Assembly (NCBI RefSeq): GCF_041737845.1
Contig: NZ_JBGSQX010000146.1
Span: 103,534-167,533 of the forward strand
Direction: 5' to 3'
Length of the DNA stretch: 64,000 nucleotides
DNA from: Desulfococcus sp041737845
GTDB lineage: Bacteria; Desulfobacterota; Desulfobacteria; Desulfobacterales; Desulfococcaceae
Part shown: positions 56,844 to 64,000 of the stretch, one piece after another
Position numbering within the stretch: the first letter of the stretch is position 1
Layout of the letters: each line of letters starts with the position of its first letter
Program-made: the position numbers and the translations under genes
Notes under the pieces: generated by a model
The model's database searches: none
Told to the model about the DNA's origin: nothing
Seen by the model: only the letters and a program-made list of their open reading frames with translations

Positions 56844-57317
56844 ATGACAATGCTTGCACGAGACATCATGGTGACCGAGTTTGACAAGGTCCATGAGCAT
56901 GCGCCGGCCGGGGAGGCCATCCACAAGATATTGCACGGAAGGGTCCGGGAATCGGGATACAAGAGCGCCAGCCTTCTGGTGGTGAACGCAAGTCACCGCC
57001 TGGCGGGTGTCGTGACGATATTTGATATCCTCTACCACCTGCGTCCGGATTTTCTGAACTACGGCATCAGCGGGGAAGAGATCTCCTGGAGAGGTCACCT
57101 GAAGGCTTTTGTGAAAAAGCTCGAGGAAAAAAAGGTCGAGCACATCATGAGCAGAAACATCGTATTCGCCTCGCCCGACGAACACATCATGGTGCTGCTG
57201 GACCGCATGGTCAAAAACCGGTACCGCAGGCTGCCCATCGCCAAAGACGGGTTGCCGATCGGGATTGTTTATCTGGAGGACATCTATTATTACCTCTTCA
57301 AGGATGATGGCAGGTAG
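56844..57317 (+). CDS. CBS-pair protein
   Basis: A 157-residue protein with two CBS modules: about residues 5-70 (MLARDIMVTEFDKVHEHAPA, RLAGVVTIFDILYHLR) and 95-155 (KKVEHIMSRNIVFASPDEH, RYRRLPIAKDGLPIGIVYLEDIYYYL). They are separated by a charged insert that includes KAFVKKLEEKK. Likely binds adenine nucleotides. Its neighbours do not reveal a target. AGGAG precedes the ATG. Confidence 0.85.
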   Translation: MTMLARDIMVTEFDKVHEHAPAGEAIHKILHGRVRESGYKSASLLVVNASHRLAGVVTIFDILYHLRPDFLNYGISGEEISWRGHLKAFVKKLEEKKVEHIMSRNIVFASPDEHIMVLLDRMVKNRYRRLPIAKDGLPIGIVYLEDIYYYLFKDDGR

Positions 57318-57416
57318 GCCGCGCTCCGGACCCGTCCCGGCATATAAAGGGACACCCCGGATCGATCCTGAAAAGAGGAGAAGGGCGCCCGCCGCGGTGC
57401 GCCGGGAGGTGGATTT

Positions 57417-57800
57417 ATGCCATTGAAAAAGACTTCAGCAGACAGGCGCAGCGCGTCCGATGCGTTTGCCGAGGCCCGAAGGGAGCAGGAGCGGCGCGAA
57501 AAAACCTACCGGGAGCGGGCGCTCAAGATCCACCCCTGGGTCTGCGCGCGCTGCGGGCGGGAGTTTTCGGGCAAAAAGCTCCGGGAGCTGACGGTCCATC
57601 ACCGGGACCACAACCACGACAACAACCCGCCCGATGGGAGCAACTGGGAGTTGCTGTGCCTATACTGCCACGAGAACGAGCATTCCCGGGGTCTTGAGGC
57701 CGATTGGCACGACGGCCCCACCCCGGGCGAGGGCCAGGAGACCTTTTCCACCCACCGGCCCTTCGCCGATCTGGAAAAACTTCTCAAGGCTGACAAATAG
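57417..57800 (+). CDS. YajD-type HNH nuclease family protein
   Basis: A 127-residue protein like E. coli YajD. A basic N-terminal helix (REQERREKTYRERALKIHPW) precedes the zinc and HNH region: CARCGREFSGKKL, then the catalytic LTVHHRDHNHDNNPPDGSNW and LLCLYCHENEHSRG, giving CxxC...HH...N...CxxC...H. The C-terminal FSTHRPFADLEKLLKAD is also YajD-like. YajD function is unproven; homology to HNH nucleases suggests nucleic-acid cleavage or binding. GGAGGT lies upstream. Confidence 0.9.
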   Translation: MPLKKTSADRRSASDAFAEARREQERREKTYRERALKIHPWVCARCGREFSGKKLRELTVHHRDHNHDNNPPDGSNWELLCLYCHENEHSRGLEADWHDGPTPGEGQETFSTHRPFADLEKLLKADK

Positions 57801-57830
57801 CCCACTGGCGACGTCGATCGGCGGGGAGAA

Positions 57831-58880
57831 TCAGCGGTTGTCCCCGTCGATCAGGCCGCCCAGGCCCCCCAGGATGGATCCTTCTCCCCTGCTGCCGCCG
57901 CGCTGGGGGGCCGCCTGCAGCATCCGGCCGGCCAGGCGGGAGAACGGCAGGGACTGCAGCCAGATCCTGCCGGGTCCCTGAAGGCTTGCGAAGAAGAGCC
58001 CCTCCCCCCCGAAAAGGGCGGTCTTGATCCCCCCCGCCTGCTCAATGTCAAACTGAACACCCGATTCAAACGCCACCACGCATCCCGTGTCCACGTGAAG
58101 GGCTTCTCCGGCGTTCAGGCGGCGCTCGACCACGGTGCCGCCGGCGTGGATGAAGACCATGCCGTCCCCCTCGAGCTTCTGCATGATGAACCCCTCTCCG
58201 CCGAAAAGGCCGGTTAGGATCTTCCGCTGGAAATAGACCCCGATGGACACCCCCTTGGCGGCGCACAAAAAGCTGTCTTTCTGGCAGATGAGCATGCCGC
58301 CGACCCCGGCAAGGGAGATGGGAAGGATATTGCCGGGAAAGGGAGCGCCGAAGGCCACGTGGGCCTTGCCCCGTCCGGTGTGGGTGAAGACGGTCATGAA
58401 GAGGCTTTCACCCGTGAGGAGCCGCTTTCCCGCGCCAAGGAGCTTCCCCATGAATCCGCCTCCGGACGCACCGGATGCGTCGCCGAAAACGGTCTGCATC
58501 TCAACCTGGATATCCTTGTACATCATGGCGCCGGCCTCGGCCACCGCGCTTTCGCCGGGGTCCAGCTCGATCTCGACAAACTGCATTTCAGCGCCCACGA
58601 TCCGGTAGTCGACCTCGTCGGCGCCGGTCGGCGACGGCGCGGCGCGGCGCGTATGGTGTTCGGGCGCTCCAGTCTGGGCCGGGGGCGGGGCTGCTCCGGC
58701 GGGAAGGGCCGGCGAGGGGTTGCCGCCGAACTCGGGGATTCCGCCGATGGGCAGCCATTCTGAAAACCCCTCCCGCCATGCGTATCCGTTCCTGCCGCGC
58801 ATCTCGATCTGGAATCGTGCCTGGGATTCGTCGAAGGGGCCGGATTGCTCCCCGGTATAGCTCAGATACCACTCTGTCAT
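57831..58880 (-). CDS. TIGR00266/AIM24-family protein with N-terminal GYF_2 domain
   Basis: A 349-residue soluble protein. The N-terminal GYF_2-like domain (WYLSYTGEQSGPFDESQARF, YAWREGFSEWLPIG) is followed by a Pro/Ala-rich linker (about residues 52-85) and then an AIM24/TIGR00266 double-psi-like beta domain (VEIELDPGESAVAEAGAMMYK, FTHTGRGKAHVAFGAPFPG, CQKDSFLCAAKGVSIG, VHVDTGCVVAFESGVQFD). The C-terminal Gly-rich tail is flexible. The family is linked to mitochondrial AIM24 but uncharacterised in bacteria. GYF domains bind proline-rich peptides. Confidence 0.85.
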   Translation of the reverse strand: MTEWYLSYTGEQSGPFDESQARFQIEMRGRNGYAWREGFSEWLPIGGIPEFGGNPSPALPAGAAPPPAQTGAPEHHTRRAAPSPTGADEVDYRIVGAEMQFVEIELDPGESAVAEAGAMMYKDIQVEMQTVFGDASGASGGGFMGKLLGAGKRLLTGESLFMTVFTHTGRGKAHVAFGAPFPGNILPISLAGVGGMLICQKDSFLCAAKGVSIGVYFQRKILTGLFGGEGFIMQKLEGDGMVFIHAGGTVVERRLNAGEALHVDTGCVVAFESGVQFDIEQAGGIKTALFGGEGLFFASLQGPGRIWLQSLPFSRLAGRMLQAAPQRGGSRGEGSILGGLGGLIDGDNR

Positions 58881-58937
58881 GCGTCAACCTCCTCGGCGCG
58901 CCAAGGTCCGTGCGTCAAAAGGGGACCGTTTAGGCCA

Positions 58938-58966
58938 TTGCGATTTCATGCGATTGATTGTATAAC
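58938..58966 (+). promoter_or_regulatory. Sigma70-type promoter of the PEP/pyruvate-binding protein gene
   Basis: TTGCGA (58938-58943) and TATAAC (58961-58966) with a 17-base spacer, giving a leader of about 120 bases. Moderate match. Confidence 0.5.
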
Positions 58967-59090
58967 CATCGAATCTTACATTTATTTTGTCATGCGGGGA
59001 TCACGACGTGTGCTCCCTGGACGATATTGATTTTTCCGCGAGGGCGTGTCAAGGACAAAAATCTTCCACCGGCAATATCAGGAGAAGGAA

Positions 59091-62090
59091 ATGGCGTCTG
59101 CAGGCAACCAATTCGCCAGCGAGTTTTACGCCCGGTTCAAGGTGTTCCATGAACTCATGGCCTTCAAGATACGGGAGGTCATGCTGGTTTCCTCCCCGTA
59201 CGACGCGTTCATCCTCGAGGAAGACGGCAGTCTTGCATCAAGAATCATAAATGAATACAGTGGGCTGAACTTGAGCATGCCGCCGCGGGTGACCCGGGTG
59301 TCCTCCCCCCGCGACGCCCTCGATCTACTGAAGCAAAAGCGTTTCGACCTGATCATTACCATGCCTCACCTGGAAGAGATGGACCCCTGTTCGCTGGGGG
59401 CGGCCGTCAAGGAGATCCATCCCCGCCTTCCCGTCATCCTCCTGGCCCACAATGCCCGGGACGTTCTTCAGTACGAGCGGAACCTGCTCTGCTCCGGCAT
59501 TGACCGGGTCTTTGTCTGGTGCGGCAATTCAGACCTGCTCCTGGCTATCGTCAAGAATGTGGAAGACGATATCAATGTGGATGCCGACACCCGGCGGGCC
59601 ATGGTCCGGGTCCTCATCCTGGTGGAGGACTCGCCGCTCTATCGTTCATCGTTTCTGCCCCTGATCTACAAGGAGATCGTCAAGCAGACCCAGAACATCA
59701 TGGAGGCCGGGCTCAATGAAGAGCACCGCCTCCTGCTCATGCGGGCCCGCCCTAAAATTCTTTTGGCTGAAAACTATGAGCAGGCGATGGCGTTGTACCG
59801 AAAATATCGCTCCTACCTCTTCGCCATCATCTCCGATGCCCGGTTTCCGAGAGACGGAAGGCTCAACAACCAGGCGGGTTTCCGTTTCCTGTCCCGGATT
59901 CGAGAAGAGATTCCCGACCTCCCGCTTCTGATGCTCAGTTCCGATTCGGAAAACCGGACATCGGCGGCTGAAATCCAATCTGTCTTCATCGACAAGAACA
60001 CGGCCAACCTGCACGGGGAGCTGCGGGATTTTTTCCTCCATCACCTGGGGTTCGGGGATTTTGTGTTCCGAATGCCCGACGGCACCGAGATCGACAGGGC
60101 CCATAACCTGAGGACCCTGAAGGAGAAGCTGCCTCATATCCCCGATGCCTCGATCACCTACCACGCCGACCGCAATCATTTTTCCAAATGGATCATGAGC
60201 CGGTCCGAGATCCTTCTGGCCTCCAAATTCCGGGAAGTCCAGACCCGGGATTTCAAAGACGCCAACGAGATTCGAAGCTATATCATCAAAAATGTCCAGG
60301 CCCTCCTGATCTGGCAGCAGAAAGGGGTCGTGGCCCAGTTCAACCGTCATCAGTTCGATGCGGAGATCATGGATTTCGTGAAAGTCGGCAGCGGATCCCT
60401 GGGCGGCAAGGCGAGGGGGCTGGCCTTCATGTCCACCCTGCTCCAGGAAAGCCCCGATATCCACGAAAAATATCCGGACATCAACATCCGCATCCCCAAA
60501 AGCCTCGTGATCAGCACCGACGGGTTCGAGGATTTCGTGTCGCGGAATCGATTGCGTCATCTTGTGGACGACGGCTGCAGGGACCATGCGGTCAAGGCGG
60601 CATTCTTGGGGGGAGTGATGCCGGAATGGCTTACGGAGGATCTCCGGTCCTTCCTGGCTCAGGTGGAAAAACCGCTCTGCGTCCGGTCTTCCAGCCGGCT
60701 GGAAGACGCGCATTTTCAGCCGTATGCCGGTCTCTACGAAACCTGTATGCTCCCCAACAACCACCCCGATTTTGCGGTCCGGTTCGACCAGCTCCTCACC
60801 GCCGTAAAACGGGTGTATGCCTCGACCTACTATGAGGGGCCCAAGGCGTTTTCAAAGAGCACCGCCAATCCGCACAGCGAGGAGGCCATGGCCGTCATCG
60901 TTCAGGAGGTCTCCGGGTCGCCTTATGATGACTTTTTTTACCCCGCCGTCTCCGGGGTGCTGCAATCCCATAATTTCTATCCGGTCTCCCACATGAAGCC
61001 CGAGGACGGCATTGCCCATATCGCGCTGGGGATGGGCAAGACCGTGGTGGAAGGGGAAAAATCCCTTCGGTTTTCCCCGAAATTTCCAGGCATTCAGCCC
61101 CAGTTTTCCTCCATTGACGAGATCCTTGCCAATTCGCAGCGCTATTTTTATGCGCTGAAAATCAGGCCGGCCTGTCAGCACATCGATTTCGAGAGGAATT
61201 CCAACCTCGTCCGGCGGGAGATCGACGATGCCGAGACCGAGGCCCCGGTGAGGATGCTGGCCAGCACCTATCTCCCCGAGGAGCACCGAATCCGGGATTC
61301 GGGCGTCTTCTCCGGCCCCAAGATCCTGACCTTTGCGTCCATTTTGAAGCACAGGATCTTCCCCCTGCCCGAGATATTGACGGATTTCCTTGAACTCGGC
61401 CGGAAAGCCCTGGGCTGCCCCGTCGAAATCGAGTTCGCCGTCAATCTCTCCTCCGACCGGGGGGAAAAGGAGCGGAAGGACGATTTCTATTTCCTTCAGA
61501 TGCGGCCCATGGTGTCCGCCCAGGGCCGCATGGATGTCCAGATCACCGAGGAGGAGGTCGACCGGGCCTTCCTGGTCTCCTGGCAATCCCTGGGAAACGG
61601 AAAGGAGGAGGATATCCGGGACATCGTCTATGTCAAGCCCGAAGCCTTCGATCCCGGCATGACGCCCCGGGTGGCAGAGGAGGTCGGCATCCTCAATGCG
61701 GCCCTCCTGAAGGAAAAGCGCGGCTATCTCCTGGCGGGGCCGGGGCGGTGGGGCTCCTCCGACCGCTGGCTCGGGGTGCCGGTCCAGTGGCGCCACATCT
61801 CTGGCGTTCGGGCCATCGTGGAGCTCCGGAACGAGAACCTTCGGGCGGACCCCTCCCAGGGATCCCATTTCTTCCAGAACATCACGTCGCTGGGGATCTA
61901 TTACATCACCATCACCGAGGGGACCCGGGACCGTTTTGACTGGGAGCTGCTGAACGGCCTTCCGTCGGTTCATGAAACCCCCTATCTGCGCCATGTACGC
62001 CTCTCCGAGCCCATCTGTCTGAAGGCGGACGGGAGAAGCGGCCGATGCATCATGATGCGCCAGGGCGGCCGCGGCATCTCCCGCGGTTGA
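59091..62090 (+). CDS. Receiver-like and PEP/pyruvate-binding (PPDK N-terminal) fusion protein
   Basis: A 999-residue multidomain protein. A first receiver-like domain (about 20-165) has FDLIITMPHLEE, where the phospho-Asp position is not Asp. A second (about 173-330) keeps VEDSP, an Asp in AIISDARFP (about 249) and Lys in VFIDKNT. From about 435 to 830 comes a PPDK/PEP-synthase ATP-grasp domain: GSLGGKARGLAFM, SLVISTDGFEDFV, KPLCVRSSSRLED, YAGLYETCMLPN. I find no swivelling phospho-His domain (no SHxA motif) and no PEP barrel. It is probably a phospho-signalling or ATP-binding regulator rather than a PEP synthase. Start 59091 follows AGGAG. Confidence 0.83.
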   Translation: MASAGNQFASEFYARFKVFHELMAFKIREVMLVSSPYDAFILEEDGSLASRIINEYSGLNLSMPPRVTRVSSPRDALDLLKQKRFDLIITMPHLEEMDPCSLGAAVKEIHPRLPVILLAHNARDVLQYERNLLCSGIDRVFVWCGNSDLLLAIVKNVEDDINVDADTRRAMVRVLILVEDSPLYRSSFLPLIYKEIVKQTQNIMEAGLNEEHRLLLMRARPKILLAENYEQAMALYRKYRSYLFAIISDARFPRDGRLNNQAGFRFLSRIREEIPDLPLLMLSSDSENRTSAAEIQSVFIDKNTANLHGELRDFFLHHLGFGDFVFRMPDGTEIDRAHNLRTLKEKLPHIPDASITYHADRNHFSKWIMSRSEILLASKFREVQTRDFKDANEIRSYIIKNVQALLIWQQKGVVAQFNRHQFDAEIMDFVKVGSGSLGGKARGLAFMSTLLQESPDIHEKYPDINIRIPKSLVISTDGFEDFVSRNRLRHLVDDGCRDHAVKAAFLGGVMPEWLTEDLRSFLAQVEKPLCVRSSSRLEDAHFQPYAGLYETCMLPNNHPDFAVRFDQLLTAVKRVYASTYYEGPKAFSKSTANPHSEEAMAVIVQEVSGSPYDDFFYPAVSGVLQSHNFYPVSHMKPEDGIAHIALGMGKTVVEGEKSLRFSPKFPGIQPQFSSIDEILANSQRYFYALKIRPACQHIDFERNSNLVRREIDDAETEAPVRMLASTYLPEEHRIRDSGVFSGPKILTFASILKHRIFPLPEILTDFLELGRKALGCPVEIEFAVNLSSDRGEKERKDDFYFLQMRPMVSAQGRMDVQITEEEVDRAFLVSWQSLGNGKEEDIRDIVYVKPEAFDPGMTPRVAEEVGILNAALLKEKRGYLLAGPGRWGSSDRWLGVPVQWRHISGVRAIVELRNENLRADPSQGSHFFQNITSLGIYYITITEGTRDRFDWELLNGLPSVHETPYLRHVRLSEPICLKADGRSGRCIMMRQGGRGISRG

Positions 62091-62212
62091 TCGACCGCGG
62101 ATTTCGGTCCGGCGCCGTGAAACGGCTTGACAAATCAGATGGATGTTGCGATATGGCTTTTTTTCCTGAAAAATTGCACAAATCCACCATCAGCCAGAAA
62201 TGGGAGGAAGGG

Positions 62213-63562
62213 ATGACCGACATATTGACGTTGATCAAGGAAAAGGACCCGGGCCAGAAAGAGTTTCATCAGGCCGTTCAGGAGGTCGTGGAAACCATTC
62301 GGCCGGTCCTGGACCGCAACCCGGAATACCGCCAGGCCGCGGTCCTGGAAAGGATCGTCGAGCCGGAGCGGGTCATCCTGTTCCGGGTGCCGTGGATGGA
62401 TGATCAGGGCCAGGTCCGGATCAACCGGGGGTTTCGAATTCAAATGAACAGCGCCATCGGGCCCTACAAGGGCGGCCTCCGGTTCCACCCCTCGGTCAAC
62501 CTCAGCATCCTCAAGTTCCTGGCCTTCGAGCAGGTCTTCAAGAACGCCCTCACGACCCTGCCCATGGGCGGCGGCAAGGGCGGATCGGATTTCGACCCCA
62601 AAGGAAAATCCGATATCGAGGTGATGCGCTTCTGCCAGAGCTTCATGGTCGAACTATTCCGGCACATCGGCCCCAATACCGACGTGCCGGCCGGGGATAT
62701 CGGCGTCGGGGCCCGGGAGATCGGCTATCTCTTCGGGATGTACAAGCGGCTCTCCAATGAGTTCACGGGGGTTCTGACCGGCAAGAGCCTCAACTGGGGG
62801 GGGAGCCTCATCCGACCCGAGGCCACCGGCTACGGGACCGTCTATTTCGCCGCTGAGATGCTGGCGACCCGGGGAGACAGACTGGAGGGAAAAACCGCCC
62901 TGGTCTCCGGCTCCGGCAACGTGGCCCAGTTCACCGTGGAGAAGCTGATCGAGATGGGAGCCAGGGCCGTCACCCTCTCCGACTCGTCGGGCGGCATCTA
63001 CGACGAGGAAGGGATCGACGCGGAGAAGTTAGCCTTTGTGAAGCGCCTCAAGAATGTCCGGCGCGGAAGGATCAAGGAGTACGCTGAAAAATATCCCGGC
63101 GCGGTCTACACGGAAACCGATCCCACCCTGGGGTACAACCCCCTCTGGGACCACCCGGCCGACTGCGCCCTGCCCTGCGCCACCGAAAACGAGATCAACG
63201 GCAAGGACGCGGAAAATCTGGTGAAAAACGGTGTATTTCTGGTGAGCGAAGGCGCCAACATGCCTTCCACGCCTGAGGCCATCAGCATCTTTCTCGACAG
63301 GAAGATCCTTTACGCGCCGGGAAAGGCATCCAATGCCGGCGGCGTGGCCGTGTCCGGCCTCGAGATGTCCCAGAACAGCATGCGGCTCAACTGGCCCCGG
63401 GAAGAGGTGGACAACCGGCTCAAGCTGATCATGAAGTCCATCCACAAAACCTGCATGGACGCGGCGGCGGAATACAACGAACCCGGAAACTACATGGCCG
63501 GCGCCAACATCGCGGGCTTCGTCAAGGTCGTCAACGCCATGCTGGACCAGGGCGTGGTGTAA
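62213..63562 (+). CDS. gdhA: NADP-type glutamate dehydrogenase
   Basis: Assimilates ammonium into glutamate. The 449-residue hexameric-type enzyme has the catalytic region IGPYKGGLRFHPSVN, TTLPMGGGKGGSDFDPKGKS (two catalytic lysines), NTDVPAGDIGVGAREIGYLFG and a Rossmann motif ALVSGSGNVAQFTVEKL. Length and order fit bacterial NADP-GDH (about 450). GGGAGGAAGGG precedes ATG 62213; the frame extension to 62045 is not used because it overlaps the previous gene. Glutamate made here could feed the AlaC-type aminotransferase upstream. Confidence 0.95.
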   Translation: MTDILTLIKEKDPGQKEFHQAVQEVVETIRPVLDRNPEYRQAAVLERIVEPERVILFRVPWMDDQGQVRINRGFRIQMNSAIGPYKGGLRFHPSVNLSILKFLAFEQVFKNALTTLPMGGGKGGSDFDPKGKSDIEVMRFCQSFMVELFRHIGPNTDVPAGDIGVGAREIGYLFGMYKRLSNEFTGVLTGKSLNWGGSLIRPEATGYGTVYFAAEMLATRGDRLEGKTALVSGSGNVAQFTVEKLIEMGARAVTLSDSSGGIYDEEGIDAEKLAFVKRLKNVRRGRIKEYAEKYPGAVYTETDPTLGYNPLWDHPADCALPCATENEINGKDAENLVKNGVFLVSEGANMPSTPEAISIFLDRKILYAPGKASNAGGVAVSGLEMSQNSMRLNWPREEVDNRLKLIMKSIHKTCMDAAAEYNEPGNYMAGANIAGFVKVVNAMLDQGVV

Positions 63563-63568
63563 CGCCGG

Positions 63569-64000
63569 ATGCGGATTCATGCCGGCTGGCTCATCGACGG
63601 CAGCGGAAACCCCGCATTGCCGGACCGGCTCGTCACGGTCGAGAAGGGCGTCATCCGGTCGGTTGAAGACGCCCGGACGGCGCCTCCGGAAGACCGGCCC
63701 GGACCGCGGCTCGATCTGGCCGGGTGCACCCTCCTTCCCGGGCTCGTCGACGCCCATCTCCACCTCTTCATGTCCGGAACCGACGATTTGGCGGTCCGGC
63801 AAAGCCAGCTCGCGGCCGAATTCGGGGAGATCCGGGCGGCCATCGCCCTGCACCTGGCGCAGTCCCACGCCCACGGCGTCGTTGCCGTGCGGGACGGCGG
63901 GGATTACGGGAACCACGCCCTCCGGTACAAAACCGAGTGCGCGGCGGACCTGCCTCCCGGCATGACCGTCCGGGCGGCTGGCCGGGCCTTTCGCGCGCCG
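63569..64000 (+). CDS. Amidohydrolase-family protein (partial, runs off right edge)
   Basis: The first 144 residues of a metal-dependent amidohydrolase. Residues 1-50 are the small beta domain (IHAGWLIDGSGNPALPDRLV). LLPGLVDAHLHLFMSG contains the HxH metal motif (about residue 68). HGVVAVRDGGDYG continues the barrel. The substrate cannot be told from this part; imidazolonepropionase-like and prolidase-like enzymes are candidates. The start is ATG 63569, 6 bases after gdhA, with no clear ribosome site, so translation may be coupled to gdhA. Confidence 0.78.
   Translation, partial: MRIHAGWLIDGSGNPALPDRLVTVEKGVIRSVEDARTAPPEDRPGPRLDLAGCTLLPGLVDAHLHLFMSGTDDLAVRQSQLAAEFGEIRAAIALHLAQSHAHGVVAVRDGGDYGNHALRYKTECAADLPPGMTVRAAGRAFRAP

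Overview
The window is a GC-rich chromosomal segment from what looks like a sulfate-reducing Desulfobacterota bacterium. I infer this from the gene families present: a TauE/SafE carrier next to its own two-component system, an Fe-S and flavin electron-transfer operon, a NifX/IscU/FmdB triad, and lipid A and Kdo genes of a Gram-negative envelope. No rRNA, tRNA, prophage, insertion sequence or CRISPR array was recognised. Most genes are housekeeping or envelope genes in short operons with good Shine-Dalgarno sites and many 4-base ATGA overlaps.

Layout. 1-1.4 kb: two decayed CoA-metabolism genes (an acyl-CoA synthetase remnant joined to a truncated enoyl-CoA hydratase). 1.7-4.4 kb: a pncB-pncA-nadD type NAD salvage operon behind a small palindrome. 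4.4-6.2 kb: a LysM lytic transglycosylase and a 2-Cys peroxiredoxin. 6.3-11.6 kb: a minus-strand redox operon (HydN-type ferredoxin, GltD/NfnB-type flavoprotein, an SH3-size protein, a CBS protein, a HoxU/NuoG-type ferredoxin, a methyltransferase). 12.3-17.1 kb: TauE/SafE carrier, two unknown membrane proteins, a membrane histidine kinase and a sigma54-type regulator with an altered GAFTGA loop. 17.3-21.5 kb: a receiver protein overlapping an M48 peptidase, then a PhoR/PhoB-type pair on the other strand. 21.6-27.5 kb: class V aminotransferase, a 42-residue peptide gene, an ABC1/UbiB kinase and a UPF0182 membrane protein. 27.6-32.2 kb: class II photolyase, divergent from an SDR-DUF2867 protein, a DUF523/DUF1722 (YbgA-like) protein and a PTS EIIA.

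32.2-45.9 kb: a dispersed palindromic repeat (three copies to 42.4 kb), an FKBP-like protein with a Cys/His tail, ileS-lspA-holA, pyk, a retropepsin-like protease, efp with a TrpF-like paralogue, guaA, a coiled-coil membrane protein and kdsB. 46-50 kb: a lytic transglycosylase lipoprotein, a thioesterase, two tiny membrane proteins, a PagL-like deacylase and the NifX/IscU/FmdB triad. 50-55.2 kb: a GntR regulator, a FAD amine oxidase and a saccharopine dehydrogenase, then an AlaC-type alanine aminotransferase. 55.2-64 kb: a NodT-type outer-membrane lipoprotein, a CBS protein, a YajD-type HNH protein, a GYF/AIM24 protein, a large receiver plus PEP/pyruvate-binding protein, gdhA and a partial amidohydrolase.

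The most interesting signal is the 5' leader of the AlaC-type gene (53665-53950). It has a consensus promoter, a 24-codon reading frame with five consecutive alanine codons, and mutually exclusive antiterminator and terminator stems, followed by a second terminator-like hairpin. This is the layout of a classical translation-coupled attenuator, here apparently for alanine synthesis. The main weakness is that the leader frame has no good ribosome binding site.
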